From NCBI GenBank assembly GCA_025056155.1, contig JANWWL010000004.1, positions 186,001 to 250,000 on the forward strand: 64,000 nucleotides of DNA. Direction: 5' to 3'. Shown here one piece after another: positions 25,543 through 35,159 of the stretch. The position numbers were made by a program, and so were the translations under genes. A model generated the notes under the pieces. The model was given only the letters and a program-made list of their open reading frames with translations. It made no database searches and was not told the origin of the DNA. Position 1 is the first letter of the stretch. The number at the start of each line of letters is the position of its first letter. Source of the stretch: Sphingomonadaceae bacterium. GTDB lineage: Bacteria > Pseudomonadota > Alphaproteobacteria > Sphingomonadales > Sphingomonadaceae.

Positions 25543-27480
25543 ATGCTGGGCGCGCTGCGCAAGGCCGTGTCGTCGTGGCTGGGTCTCGCCATTCTGGGGC
25601 TCGCCCTCGTCGCCATGGTCGTCACCTTGTTCTACGGGCAGACGCCCGGGCCGGCCGGCGGCGCGCGCGGTTCCGTGGTCGTGGCCGTCGGCCCCGAGGC
25701 CGTGACCGAGCCCGAGTGGATCCGCGCCGTCAACCTCGCGCTCGAGGTCCAGCGGCGCGACACGCCGCAGATGACCCTTCCCGACTTCGTCCGGTTGGGC
25801 GGGGCCGACGTGGTGCTGGAGCAGCTCGTGCTCTCGCGGACGCTGGACTTGTTCGGGCGCGAGGCTCGGCTGCCCATCGGCCGCCGGTTGGTGGACGGCG
25901 AGATCGCGAGCCTGCCCGCCGCCCAGGTGGGCGGGCGGTTCGACGAGGCGGCCTTCCGCCGCTTCCTCGGCCAGGCGGGCGTCTCGGAAGAGGAATTGCG
26001 CCGCGAGCTTGCCGGAGAGCTCGCCCGTCGGCTGACCCTGGTGCCGGTGACCGCAGGCCTCGACGTGCCGGACCGGCTGGCGCGAGCCTATGCGCGCCTC
26101 TTGTTCGATCGGCGGCGAGGGGTGGTGCTGGCCGTGCCGTTCGCGGCCGTGCCCGAACCTGCCCCACCCGACGAGGCGACGTTGGTCGCCTTCTGGAAGG
26201 CCGAGCCGGGCCCGTGGACCGTACCCGAGCGGCGCCGCTTTCGCGTGGCCGCCGTCGAGACGGAGCGGCTGTGGGCCGAGGCCGAACCGACGGCGGCCGA
26301 GGTCGAGGCCTACTGGAAGGAACATCCCGAAGAGTTCGGCGGCATGCCGTTCCGGCGGCTGGCCCAGGTGGTGCTGCCCGACGAGGCAAGGGCGCGGGAC
26401 TTCGTGCGCAAGGTGCGCGCTGGCGAGGACTTCGCGCGCGTGGCGGCCGCGGCGGGCTTTGCGCCGGCCGACACCGACCTGGGCCGGCTCAGCGAGCGGC
26501 GCCTGGCCGCCATGACCAACGAAGCCGTGGCTCGGGCGGCCTTCTCGGCCGCACCGGGGGCCGTGACCGACCCCGTGCGGGGGGCCTTCGGTTGGCACGT
26601 GGTGAAGGTGCTGGCGGTCGAGCCACCCCGCCCCGTGCCCTTGGCCGAGGCCCGGGCGGACATCGCGGCCCGCCTGCGGCAGCGCAAGCGCGAGGAGCTG
26701 CTGGCCCGCCGGGTGGACGACATCGAGGATCGGCTGGAGCAAGGCGAGCCCCTGGGCGACGTGGCCCGGGCGCTGGGGCTGGCGGTGGAGACGGTGGGGC
26801 CGCTCACGGCGGATGGCCGCCGGCTGACTGCGGACGATCGCCTGGAGCCGGCCGGTCATCCGCTGCTGGCCCGGGCCTTCGCCCTCGACCCCGAGGAGGG
26901 CCCCGCCGTCGTGCAAGACGGCGCGGGACGCTTCTACGTGCTCGAGGTGGCCGAGGTGATCCCGCCGGCCCCCATTCCCCTGGAGCGCATCCGCGACCGG
27001 GTGGTCCAGGCGTGGCGCGAGCGGACCCGCACCGAGGCCGCCCGGCGGGTGGCCGAGCGGGTGGCCGCCGCGCTCGACCGAGGCGAGGATCCCGTGGCAC
27101 TGGCCCGGACTCGCCGGCTGCCTTCACCCGAGAAGCTCGACATTCGCCGCGTGGACCTGTCGCGTCTGTTGGGTGCCGGGCAGGCGGTGCCGGCGGCGCT
27201 CTCGGCCCTGCTCGACTCGCCGGTCGGTCGGGCGCGGGTGGTGGCCGATCCGGGCCGGCCGGCCTGGTTCGTCGTTCGCCCCGAGGCGCACGAACCGGGC
27301 GATGCCGACGCCGCGGAGGCCCTTCTGCCGCAGGTGCGCGAGGCGCTTGGCCGGACGGCGGCCGACGAGTTGGCCGAGACCTTCGCCCGAGCGCTCGAGC
27401 GGGCGGTGGGCGTGGTGCGCCAGCCGGGCGCCATCGCTGCGGTCAAGGCCCGGCTGGCGGGCGAGGGCGAGGCACCGTGA
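25543..27480 (+). CDS. SurA/PpiD-like periplasmic folding factor
   Basis: A 645-residue single-pass membrane protein. The N-terminal anchor (about 10-32; LGLAILGLALVAMVVTLFY) is followed by a SurA-N-like chaperone segment, a parvulin-type domain around 260-370 (FRRLAQVVLPDEARARDFVRKVRAGEDFARVA, GRLSERRLAAM, GAFGWHVVKVLAVEPP) and a C-terminal part. PpiD proteins sit at the SecYEG exit and help fold outer-membrane proteins. The ATG at 25543 gives the compact N-terminus MLGALRKAVSS. The stop overlaps trpE (GTGA), a linkage seen in many alphaproteobacteria. Confidence 0.9.
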   Translation: MLGALRKAVSSWLGLAILGLALVAMVVTLFYGQTPGPAGGARGSVVVAVGPEAVTEPEWIRAVNLALEVQRRDTPQMTLPDFVRLGGADVVLEQLVLSRTLDLFGREARLPIGRRLVDGEIASLPAAQVGGRFDEAAFRRFLGQAGVSEEELRRELAGELARRLTLVPVTAGLDVPDRLARAYARLLFDRRRGVVLAVPFAAVPEPAPPDEATLVAFWKAEPGPWTVPERRRFRVAAVETERLWAEAEPTAAEVEAYWKEHPEEFGGMPFRRLAQVVLPDEARARDFVRKVRAGEDFARVAAAAGFAPADTDLGRLSERRLAAMTNEAVARAAFSAAPGAVTDPVRGAFGWHVVKVLAVEPPRPVPLAEARADIAARLRQRKREELLARRVDDIEDRLEQGEPLGDVARALGLAVETVGPLTADGRRLTADDRLEPAGHPLLARAFALDPEEGPAVVQDGAGRFYVLEVAEVIPPAPIPLERIRDRVVQAWRERTRTEAARRVAERVAAALDRGEDPVALARTRRLPSPEKLDIRRVDLSRLLGAGQAVPAALSALLDSPVGRARVVADPGRPAWFVVRPEAHEPGDADAAEALLPQVREALGRTAADELAETFARALERAVGVVRQPGAIAAVKARLAGEGEAP

Positions 27481-28946
27481 GCCGGGCCTCGGGTCTGCGG
27501 CTCGTCCGGCTTCCCGCCGATACCGAAACGCCCGTGTCGGCCTGGCTCAAGCTCGCCCGGCCCGGCCGGGGCGATTGGCTGCTCGAATCGGTCGAGGGCG
27601 GGCGGACGCGCGGGCGCTGGTCCCTCCTGGGCCTGGACCCGGATCGCCTGTTCGTCGTGCGGGGGCGCGACGTCCGGATCCACGAGCGCTGGCGCGAGGC
27701 CCCCGAGGCATGGCGTCGCGCCGGCTCGGACCCGTTGACGGCCCTGCGGGCCGAGGTGGCGGCCATCCGCCTCGACCTGCCGGCCGACGCGCCACCGGCC
27801 ACGCCGCTGATGGCGGGCTATCTGGGCTACGAGGCGGTGGGGCTCTTAGAGCGCATCCCAGCCCCGGGCGCCGATCCGCTGGGCCTTCCCGACATGCTTT
27901 TCGTGCGCGCGGGGCTGATCCTGGCCTTCGACCGGCTGAAGGACGAGCTCGTGGTGATGGCACCCGTGTGGGCCGACTCGCCCGAGACCGACCCGGCCGG
28001 CGCCGCGGAGGCCCGCATCGCCCGCGCGCTGGAGCGGCTGGCAGGCCCCGTGCCCGCCTCGGGCCCGGCGCTCTGGCCCCGCCCGGCCGGCGGACTGCGC
28101 CCCGTGTTGCCGGTGGGGCGCTATCCGGCGATGGTCGAGAAGGCCCGAGAGCTGATCGCGGCGGGCGACATCTTCCAGGTGGTGCTGGCCCAGCGTTTCA
28201 CGCGGCCCTTCACCCTGCCCCCCTTCGCGCTCTATCGGGCGCTGCGGCGCATCAACCCGTCGCCCTTCCTCTACCACCTGGACCTGCCGGGCTTCGCCGT
28301 CTCGGGCTCCAGTCCCGAAATCCTCGTCCGGGTCCGGAGTGGCGAGGTCACCATCCGCCCCATCGCCGGCACCCGGCCTCGCGGGGCCGACGCGGCCGAG
28401 GACCGGCGTCTCCAGGCCGAGCTTCTGGCCGATCCCAAGGAACGCGCGGAGCATCTGATGCTCCTCGACCTGGGGCGAAACGACGTCGGCCGGGTGGCCG
28501 AAGGCGGCTCGGTCCGGGTGACCGAAAGCTTCGCCGTGGAGACCTACAGCCACGTCATGCACCTCGTCTCGAACGTGGTGGGGCGGCTGCGCGCGGACCG
28601 GGACGTCATCGACGCCCTGCTGGCGGGCTTCCCGGCCGGCACCGTGTCGGGCGCGCCCAAGGTGCGCGCGATGGAGATCATCGCCGAGCTCGAGCCCGAG
28701 CGGCGGGGGGTCTATGCCGGCGGGGTGGGCTATTTTGCCGCCGACGGGTCCATGGACAGTTGCATCGTGTTGCGGACGGCCGTCGTGAAGGACGGGGTGA
28801 TGCACGTGACGGCTGGCGCCGGGATCGTGGCCGACTCGCGGCCCGAGGCCGAAGAGGCCGAATGCCGGGCGAAGGCCGGGGCGTTGGCGGCCGCCGCCGA
28901 CGAAGCCGAACGCCTCGCGCTTGCCCCGGCCGGCGCGGCGGCTTAG
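27477..28946 (+). CDS. trpE: Anthranilate synthase component I
   Basis: A 489-residue enzyme that turns chorismate into anthranilate with TrpG. The feedback-binding motif LLES is present at residues 35-38, so tryptophan inhibition is expected. The catalytic core shows IAAGDIFQVVLAQRF, PIAGTRPRGAD, LGRNDVGRVAEGGSV, YSHVMHLVSNV, FPAGTVSGAPKVRAMEII and GAGIVADS. The GTG start overlaps the PpiD-like gene, leaving no room for a leader-peptide attenuator. The partner genes trpG-D-C lie about 10 kb upstream. Confidence 0.96.
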   Translation: MSRASGLRLVRLPADTETPVSAWLKLARPGRGDWLLESVEGGRTRGRWSLLGLDPDRLFVVRGRDVRIHERWREAPEAWRRAGSDPLTALRAEVAAIRLDLPADAPPATPLMAGYLGYEAVGLLERIPAPGADPLGLPDMLFVRAGLILAFDRLKDELVVMAPVWADSPETDPAGAAEARIARALERLAGPVPASGPALWPRPAGGLRPVLPVGRYPAMVEKARELIAAGDIFQVVLAQRFTRPFTLPPFALYRALRRINPSPFLYHLDLPGFAVSGSSPEILVRVRSGEVTIRPIAGTRPRGADAAEDRRLQAELLADPKERAEHLMLLDLGRNDVGRVAEGGSVRVTESFAVETYSHVMHLVSNVVGRLRADRDVIDALLAGFPAGTVSGAPKVRAMEIIAELEPERRGVYAGGVGYFAADGSMDSCIVLRTAVVKDGVMHVTAGAGIVADSRPEAEEAECRAKAGALAAAADEAERLALAPAGAAA

Positions 28947-28958
28947 GGCCTGGGCGCC

Positions 28959-29309
28959 ATGTGGATGACCTTCCTCCTCGTGGTCCACGCGCTCATCGCT
29001 CTGGCGCTCGTGGCCGTCATCCTGATGCAGCGCTCGGAAGGCGGAGGGATCGCGGGCGGCGGCACGGCGGGCGGCCTGGTGTCACCGCGCGGTGCTGCCG
29101 ACCTCCTCACGCGCACGACGGCCGTGCTCGCCACGCTGTTCATCCTGAGTTCCTTGGGCCTTGCGGTGCTGGCGGGGGCCACTCGGCAGCCCCGCCCGAT
29201 CGACACCACGCTCGCGCGGCCTGCGGCGGCACCGCCCGTCGACTCCACCCCGGCGCCCGCTCCTCCGCCACAAGACTCGTCGGACGACCTGCCCCCGATC
29301 CAGCGCTAG
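28959..29309 (+). CDS. secG: Preprotein translocase subunit SecG
   Basis: A 116-residue protein with two membrane helices (about 3-23 and 52-72) separated by a glycine-rich loop (GGGIAGGGTAGGL), followed by a proline/alanine-rich tail. SecG supports SecYEG-driven export. The ATG lies 12 bp after trpE. pyrG follows 59 bp downstream, a common secG-pyrG linkage. Confidence 0.93.
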   Translation: MWMTFLLVVHALIALALVAVILMQRSEGGGIAGGGTAGGLVSPRGAADLLTRTTAVLATLFILSSLGLAVLAGATRQPRPIDTTLARPAAAPPVDSTPAPAPPPQDSSDDLPPIQR

Positions 29310-29368
29310 GGCAGGTCCGGCGCCGGGCGGATGACTTGACCGCTGGGTCGGGCTAGGGCGCGGGGCCG

Positions 29369-31003
29369 GTGGCACGGTTCGTGTTCATCACCGGCGGGGT
29401 GGTCTCCTCCCTCGGCAAGGGGCTTCTCGCCGCCGCGCTGGGTGCGCTCCTCCAGGCGCGGGGCTATCGGGTGCGCCTGCGTAAGTTCGACCCCTACCTC
29501 AACGTGGATCCGGGCACGATGAGCCCCTACCAGCACGGCGAAGTCTACGTGACCGACGACGGCGCCGAAACTGACCTCGACCTCGGGCACTACGAGCGGT
29601 TCACGGGGGTGCCGACTCGGCGGTCCGACAACGTGACGGCCGGGCGCATCTATCAGACCATCATCACCCGCGAACGCCGAGGCGATTACCTGGGGGCCAC
29701 GGTGCAGGTGATCCCCCACGTGACGGACGCCATCAAGGCGTTCGCGACCGAGGGCACCGACGACGTCGACTTCGTGATCTGCGAGATCGGCGGCACGGTG
29801 GGCGACATCGAGTCGCTGCCGTTCATCGAGGCCGTGCGCCAGCTGCGCAATGACCTCGGGCGGGGCATGTCGGTGTCGATCCACGTCACCCTGGTGCCCT
29901 TCATCGCGGCCGCGGGCGAACTGAAGACCAAGCCCACCCAGCACTCCGTGCGCGAACTCGCCTCCCTGGGCGTCCAGCCCGATGTCCTGGTGTGCCGCTG
30001 CGAGCATCCCCTGCCGGAGGCCGAGCGGCGCAAGATCGCCCTGTTCTGCAACGTGGCGCGCGAGGCGGTGATCCCGGCGCTCGACGCTCCCTCGATCTAC
30101 GCCGTGCCGCTGCAATACCACCGGGAGGGGCTGGACGCGCAGGTGATCCACGCCTTCGGGCTGCCGCCCGGGCGCGAACCCGACCTCGACCGCTGGATCG
30201 ATATCGTCGACCGCCTGAAGCACCCGGAGGGCACGGTGACGGTGGGGGTGGTGGGCAAATACGTGGGCCTGCCGGACGCCTACAAGTCGCTCAACGAGGC
30301 CCTGGTCCACGGCGGGATCGCCAATCGGGTCCGGGTCGACGTCCGGTGGATCGACGCCGAGGTCTTCGAGGGCGATCCGGCCGAAGTGCCCGCCCGGCTG
30401 GAGCCGTTGCACGCCATCCTCGTGCCGGGGGCCTTCGGCGAACGCGGCGCAGAGGGCAAGATTGCGGCCATCCGCTTCGCCCGCGAGCGCCGGGTGCCGT
30501 ATCTGGGCATCTGCTTCGGCATGCAGATGGCCTGCGTCGAGACCGCCCGCAACCTGGCCGGGCTGCCCGAGGCGTCCTCCACCGAATTCGGCCCCACGCC
30601 CGAACCCGTGGTGGGGCTGCTGCACGAATGGCGATCGGAGACCGGCCTCGAACAGCGCCACGAGGGCGGCGACCTGGGGGGCACGATGCGCCTTGGCGCC
30701 TATCGGGCCATCCTCGCCCCCGGCAGCCGGGCCGCCGCCATCTACGGCTGCACCGAGATCTGGGAGCGGCACCGGCACCGCTACGAGGTGAACCTGGCCT
30801 ACCGCAGCCGGCTGGAGGCGGCCGGCTTGGTCGTGACCGGGATGTCGCCCGACGGCCGCCTGCCCGAGATCGTCGAACGGCCCGACCACCCCTGGTTCAT
30901 CGGCGTGCAGTTTCACCCCGAACTCAAGTCCCGACCGTTCGCGCCCCACCCGCTGTTCGCAAGCTTCATCGAGGCGGCGGTCCGCCAGAGCCGCCTCGTC
31001 TAG
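29369..31003 (+). CDS. pyrG: CTP synthase
   Basis: A 544-residue enzyme aminating UTP to CTP with glutamine. The synthase domain starts [16 protein letters not shown] and has [21 protein letters not shown]. The glutaminase domain carries C382 in GICFGMQMA and the H/E pair in [12 protein letters not shown]. The GTG start at 29369 gives the canonical N-terminus. It ends 3 bp before a convergent gene. Confidence 0.97.
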   Translation: MARFVFITGGVVSSLGKGLLAAALGALLQARGYRVRLRKFDPYLNVDPGTMSPYQHGEVYVTDDGAETDLDLGHYERFTGVPTRRSDNVTAGRIYQTIITRERRGDYLGATVQVIPHVTDAIKAFATEGTDDVDFVICEIGGTVGDIESLPFIEAVRQLRNDLGRGMSVSIHVTLVPFIAAAGELKTKPTQHSVRELASLGVQPDVLVCRCEHPLPEAERRKIALFCNVAREAVIPALDAPSIYAVPLQYHREGLDAQVIHAFGLPPGREPDLDRWIDIVDRLKHPEGTVTVGVVGKYVGLPDAYKSLNEALVHGGIANRVRVDVRWIDAEVFEGDPAEVPARLEPLHAILVPGAFGERGAEGKIAAIRFARERRVPYLGICFGMQMACVETARNLAGLPEASSTEFGPTPEPVVGLLHEWRSETGLEQRHEGGDLGGTMRLGAYRAILAPGSRAAAIYGCTEIWERHRHRYEVNLAYRSRLEAAGLVVTGMSPDGRLPEIVERPDHPWFIGVQFHPELKSRPFAPHPLFASFIEAAVRQSRLV

Positions 31004-31006
31004 CCG

Positions 31007-31507
31007 CTATTCGGGCAGCGGCGCGAAGGGGGAAGCGGGAAGGGCGGCCTCCTCCTGCCGTTCGCCCGTGCACGGCCGGCCGGCGCCGACCGGCACGACG
31101 GGCAGAGCCGCCACCGCTTCGGCCAGCCCACCCTTCGCGGCGTCATCGGCCGCCAGGATCCGGGCGATGACGCCGCACCGACCGGGCGACTGCAGCGCCT
31201 CGGCGTGGAGGTTGGCCCGGTCGGTGAAGAACCGATCGTAGGTGCCCCGACCCGAATCGACGGCGAAATGCCGGGCAAGGCGCTCTTCCCCGCGGACCAG
31301 CCGCTCCCGGGACCGCTCGATGAAGCGGTTATAGGCGCGCACGATCTCCGGATCGGTCGCGCGGCACCGCAGGGCCCCCACCTGCAGCATCACCTGCATG
31401 TCGCGCAGGCGCAGGGCCTCGAGCGCGTCCGGAGCCCAGCACTGGCTGGCCTGGGCCGGCGCCACCGTCACCAGGGTCAGAGTCAAGGCGATGGTCGCAG
31501 CTCGCAT
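31007..31507 (-). CDS. Secreted protein of unknown function
   Basis: A 166-residue protein with signal peptide (MRAATIALTLTLVTVAPAQA), four cysteines in the mature part (CW, CR, CG, CT) that could form two disulfides, and helical sequence (EALRLRDMQVMLQVGALRCR, AYNRFIERSRERL). Proteins of this look occur near pyrG in sphingomonad-type genomes, but I cannot name a function. The second ATG (31507) is chosen because AGGAGG lies six bases upstream of it, whereas the first ATG at 31513 would touch that site. Confidence 0.7.
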   Translation of the reverse strand: MRAATIALTLTLVTVAPAQASQCWAPDALEALRLRDMQVMLQVGALRCRATDPEIVRAYNRFIERSRERLVRGEERLARHFAVDSGRGTYDRFFTDRANLHAEALQSPGRCGVIARILAADDAAKGGLAEAVAALPVVPVGAGRPCTGERQEEAALPASPFAPLPE

Positions 31508-31853
31508 GCGCATCCTCCTCCCCCCTTGAAACCGGATTTCCCTGAACGATCAGAGGGTAGGATGCGTTGGTTGCCGCTGCATGACAAGCAGGGCGCGTTT
31601 GGGTGCGTCGGTGGGGCGCAGGTCAGGCGCAGGCAGAACGGGGCGCCAGGATGCCGCCCGGCGCCCCGAAAGGCCCCCATTCGTTCCTGAACCCTGGCCG
31701 CTTCCCGCGCGCCGAACGCCGCGCGTGCCAGTGCCCGTTCCCTAGACCTTCCTCGGGCACCTGTCATGGAAGGTTCATGGGTTGCGCCGCGGACGAAGCC
31801 GCCCTGTTGCGGCGGGGCCACAGCTTCGCTACCCGCCGGCGGCCTTCCCGCCC
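31508..31853. other. Intergenic region between divergent genes
   Basis: About 345 bp between the secreted-protein gene (minus) and proS (plus). It holds a perfect 8-bp inverted repeat, GGGGCGCC (31640-31647) and GGCGCCCC (31660-31667), with a 12-base loop, and an AT-richer stretch at about 31525-31560 next to the minus-strand start. No convincing promoter, small ORF or RNA gene was recognised, although proS must start from here. Confidence 0.4.
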
Positions 31854-33143
31854 ATGCGCCTGTCCCGCTACTTCCTGCCGTTGCTCAAGGAAACCCCGGC
31901 GACGGCCGAGATCGTCTCGCATCAGCTGATGCTGCGTGCCGGCCTGGTGCGGCAGGTGGCGGCCGGGATCTACGCCTGGCTGCCGCTGGGCCTGAAGGTG
32001 CTGCAGCGGATCACCGACATCGTGCGGCGCGAGCAGGAGCGGGCGGGGGCCGTCGAGATGCTGATGCCCACCATCCAACCGGCCGAGCTGTGGCGGGAAT
32101 CGGGGCGCTACGACGCCTATGGGCCCGAGATGCTGCGCCTGACCGATCGGCGCGGCCGCGAGCTGCTCTACGGCCCCACCAACGAGGAAATGGTGACGGC
32201 TATCGTCCGCGACGGGATCCGCAGCTATCGCGAACTGCCGCTGACCCTGTTCCACGTGCAGTGGAAGTTCCGCGATGAAATCCGGCCCCGCTTCGGCGTG
32301 ATGCGCGGGCGCGAGTTCCTGATGAAGGACGCCTACAGCTTCGACCTGGACGAAGCCGGCGCGCGGGCGAGCTACGAAGCGCAGTTCCTGGCCTACTTGC
32401 GCACCTTCGCCGCCATGGGCCTGCGCGCCCTGCCGGTGCGGGCGCCGACGGGCCCCATCGGAGGCGAGCTGTCGCACGAATTCCACATCCTGGCCGACAC
32501 GGGCGAAAGCGAGCTGTTCTATGACGCCGCCATCGACGAGGTGGACCTTGCCGACCCGGACGCGCCTCAGCGGCTGCGCGGGCTGTACGCCATGGAGGCG
32601 GAGGAGCACGCGCGGGCCGCGCGCTGTCCGGTGCCCGCCGAGCGGCTCGCGCGCCGCCGGGGCATCGAGGTGGGCCATATCTTCTTCTTCGGCACCAAGT
32701 ATTCGGCCGCGTTGGGCCTCGCCCTTCCGGGCCCCGACGGGCGGACGATCACGCCCCTGTGCGGCAGCTACGGCATCGGCCTGTCGCGGCTCGTGGGGGC
32801 CATCATCGAGGCGAGCCACGATTCGGCCGGCATCGTGTGGCCCGACGCCGTGGCCCCGTTCGACGTGGGCCTCGTCAACCTTCGCCCCGATGATCCGGTC
32901 TGCACGGCGCTGGCTGACGAGGTGGAGCGGCGGCTGACGGCCGCGGGGCGCAGCGTGCTGCACGACGACCGCGACCTGCGCGCGGGCGAGAAGTTCGCGA
33001 GCATGGACTTGATCGGCCTGCCGTGGATGGTGACGGTGGGGCCCAAGGGCGTGGCCGCAGGGGTCGTCGAGCTCAAGCGCCGGGCGACCGGCGAACGCCA
33101 CGAGCTTTCGGTCGAAAGCCTGCTCGCCCGGATCGGCGCATGA
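31854..33143 (+). CDS. proS: Prolyl-tRNA synthetase (short form)
   Basis: A 429-residue class II synthetase charging tRNA-Pro. Class II motifs are seen in [20 protein letters not shown] (motif 1), [26 protein letters not shown] (motif 2) and [16 protein letters not shown] (motif 3), followed by an anticodon-binding domain. The editing insertion of the longer bacterial ProS is absent, as in other alphaproteobacterial enzymes, so Ala-tRNA-Pro editing would need a separate factor. The ATG at 31854 gives the conserved [15 protein letters not shown] start. Confidence 0.96.
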   Translation: MRLSRYFLPLLKETPATAEIVSHQLMLRAGLVRQVAAGIYAWLPLGLKVLQRITDIVRREQERAGAVEMLMPTIQPAELWRESGRYDAYGPEMLRLTDRRGRELLYGPTNEEMVTAIVRDGIRSYRELPLTLFHVQWKFRDEIRPRFGVMRGREFLMKDAYSFDLDEAGARASYEAQFLAYLRTFAAMGLRALPVRAPTGPIGGELSHEFHILADTGESELFYDAAIDEVDLADPDAPQRLRGLYAMEAEEHARAARCPVPAERLARRRGIEVGHIFFFGTKYSAALGLALPGPDGRTITPLCGSYGIGLSRLVGAIIEASHDSAGIVWPDAVAPFDVGLVNLRPDDPVCTALADEVERRLTAAGRSVLHDDRDLRAGEKFASMDLIGLPWMVTVGPKGVAAGVVELKRRATGERHELSVESLLARIGA

Positions 33144-33189
33144 CGTCCAGGGCGGAGCGTCGTCCCGCTGGCGCGCGAGCGCCCGCGTC

Positions 33190-34437
33190 GTGATCTCGGC
33201 CCACGAACGCTGGCTCGCCCGCCGCTACCTTCGGCCGGGCCGGGCGGAACGTTTCATCTTCCTGGTGGGCCTGGTGTCGCTGCTGGCCGTGGCCCTGGGC
33301 GTGGCCGCTCTCATCGCCGTCATGAGCGTGATGAACGGGTTCCGGGCCGAGCTGTTCGAGCGGATGCAGGGCCTGAACGGCCACGCCGTGGCCCAGGGCT
33401 ATGGCGGGCGGATCGACGACTGGCGGGCGGTGCTGGCCCTCGTCCGGTCCACCCCGGGCGTGGTGCGCGCCACCCCCCTCGTCGAACAGCCGCTCATGGT
33501 CTCGGGCCGCGGGCGGGTGGAGGGGGCCCTGGTGCGCGGGATGACCCTGCCCGACATCCGCGCGAACCCCGTCGTGGCGGCCAACGTGAAGATGGGAAGC
33601 CTCGAATCGCTTGCAGACGACGCCCCCGTCGTGGCGATCGGCCTGCGCCTGGCCGAAGCGCTGGGGGTGACGGTGGGCGATACCGTCGCCCTGGTCGCCC
33701 CGGCCGGCGAGGTGACGCCCATGGGGGTCGTCCCCCGCATCGTCTCCTACCGGGTGGGCGCGGTGTTCGAGGTCGGCATCTACGACTTCGACAAGGCGTT
33801 CGTCCTGATGCCGCTCGCCCAGGCGCAGACGCTGTTGGGGCTGGGGGAGGCCGTGGGCATGATCGAGATCACGACCCGCGATCCCGACCGGGTCGATCGC
33901 ATCCTGGCCCCCCTTGCAACCCGGCTCGCCCCGGTCGCGCGCCTGGTCGACTGGCGGCAGATGAACTCGGCCCTGTTCGAAGCGCTCGTCATCGAGCGCA
34001 CCGTCATGTTCTGGGTGCTTTCGATCATCATTCTGGTGGCCGTGTTCAACATCCTGTCCTCGCTCATCATGCTGGTGCGCGCCAAGACGCGCGACATCGC
34101 CATCCTGCGCACCATGGGCGCCTCGCGCGGGTCGATCCTGAGGGTCTTCATGGGGCTGGGTACGTTCATCGGCCTTCTGGGCGTGCTCTTGGGCCTTGTC
34201 CTCGGCTTCCTGGTGCTGGCCTTCCGCCAACCCATCGTCGTCGGGCTGTCGCGCCTGGCCGGCATCGAGCTGTGGGATCCTTCGATTCGCTACCTCACCG
34301 AACTTCCCGCCCGCACCGATCCCATCGAGGTGGGGGCAATCGTCGCCCTCGCCTTGGGTCTGTCGTTCCTGGCCACCCTCTATCCCGCCTGGAAGGCCGC
34401 TTCGACCGATCCCGTGGCCGTGTTGCGGCATGACTGA
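33190..34437 (+). CDS. Lipoprotein-releasing ABC transporter permease (LolC/E)
   Basis: A 415-residue inner-membrane protein of the LolC/LolE family, which releases outer-membrane lipoproteins to LolA. It has one N-terminal helix (about 22-46; [30 protein letters not shown]), a large periplasmic MacB-like domain, and three C-terminal helices. Only one permease gene is present, as in alphaproteobacteria with a LolF-type homodimer. The GTG start at 33190 precedes the family motif [11 protein letters not shown]. It overlaps lolD by eight bases. The lipoproteins BamD and the phosphatase in this window would be clients. Confidence 0.92.
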   Translation: MISAHERWLARRYLRPGRAERFIFLVGLVSLLAVALGVAALIAVMSVMNGFRAELFERMQGLNGHAVAQGYGGRIDDWRAVLALVRSTPGVVRATPLVEQPLMVSGRGRVEGALVRGMTLPDIRANPVVAANVKMGSLESLADDAPVVAIGLRLAEALGVTVGDTVALVAPAGEVTPMGVVPRIVSYRVGAVFEVGIYDFDKAFVLMPLAQAQTLLGLGEAVGMIEITTRDPDRVDRILAPLATRLAPVARLVDWRQMNSALFEALVIERTVMFWVLSIIILVAVFNILSSLIMLVRAKTRDIAILRTMGASRGSILRVFMGLGTFIGLLGVLLGLVLGFLVLAFRQPIVVGLSRLAGIELWDPSIRYLTELPARTDPIEVGAIVALALGLSFLATLYPAWKAASTDPVAVLRHD

Positions 34438-35128
34438 GGCCGGCGAGCCCCAGCCGGTCCTCGAGATCCGAGGCCTGTGCCGCACCTTCGTGCAGGGTGG
34501 AGAGGCGATCGAGGTCCTCAGGGGCGTCGACCTCGACGTGCGGGCGGGCGAGATTGTGGGGCTCGTGGGGCCGTCGGGCTCGGGCAAGTCCACCCTTCTG
34601 CAGGCCGCGGGCCTGCTCGAGGGGGGATGGACCGGCCGGATCGCGATCGCCGGTCGCGCGGTGGACCGCCTGGACGAACGCGCGCGCACCGCGCTGCGCC
34701 GCGAACGACTGGGCTTCGTCTACCAGTTCCACCACCTCCTCCCCGACTTCACGGCACTCGAGAACGTGATGATGCCCCAGCTGATCGCCGGTCGGCCGAC
34801 GGCCGCCGCCCGGGCCCGGGCGACCGAACTCTTGGTGCGCCTGGGTCTGGGGCCGCGGCTGGGGCACCGCCCGGCCCAGCTTTCGGGGGGCGAACAGCAG
34901 CGGGTCGCCGTGGCCCGGGCGCTGGCCAACCGGCCTCTTCTGGTGCTGGCCGACGAGCCCACCGGCAACCTCGACGAGGCGACCGGCCGGCGCATGCTGG
35001 CGGCGTTCCTCGACCTCGTGCGCAGCGAGGGTTCGGCCGCCCTCGTCGCCACCCACGACCCCGACCTGGCCCGCGCCACCGACCGGATCGTGGAGCTGCA
35101 CGAGGGCCAGGTGGCCGGCCGGCCTTGA
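34430..35128 (+). CDS. lolD: Lipoprotein-releasing ABC transporter ATPase
   Basis: A 232-residue ABC ATPase with Walker [10 protein letters not shown], the Lol-specific Q-loop region [19 protein letters not shown], signature [17 protein letters not shown], Walker [12 protein letters not shown] and the switch histidine in VATHDP. It powers the LolC/E permease encoded just upstream. The ATG at 34430 lies inside the end of that gene, implying coupled translation. Confidence 0.96.
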   Translation: MTEAGEPQPVLEIRGLCRTFVQGGEAIEVLRGVDLDVRAGEIVGLVGPSGSGKSTLLQAAGLLEGGWTGRIAIAGRAVDRLDERARTALRRERLGFVYQFHHLLPDFTALENVMMPQLIAGRPTAAARARATELLVRLGLGPRLGHRPAQLSGGEQQRVAVARALANRPLLVLADEPTGNLDEATGRRMLAAFLDLVRSEGSAALVATHDPDLARATDRIVELHEGQVAGRP

Positions 35129-35159
35129 GCGGGCTCGCGCCGGCCGCCACACTCGTCCC

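Noticed and set aside
29336-29359. TTGACC followed by TAGGGC before pyrG as a promoter
   Set aside because: The spacer is only 12 bp, unlike the 17 bp found elsewhere; the gene may simply be transcribed from upstream.
31640-31667. 8-bp inverted repeat between divergent genes as a terminator
   Set aside because: Both flanking genes start here rather than end, so a terminator makes no sense; it is noted only as structure of unknown role.
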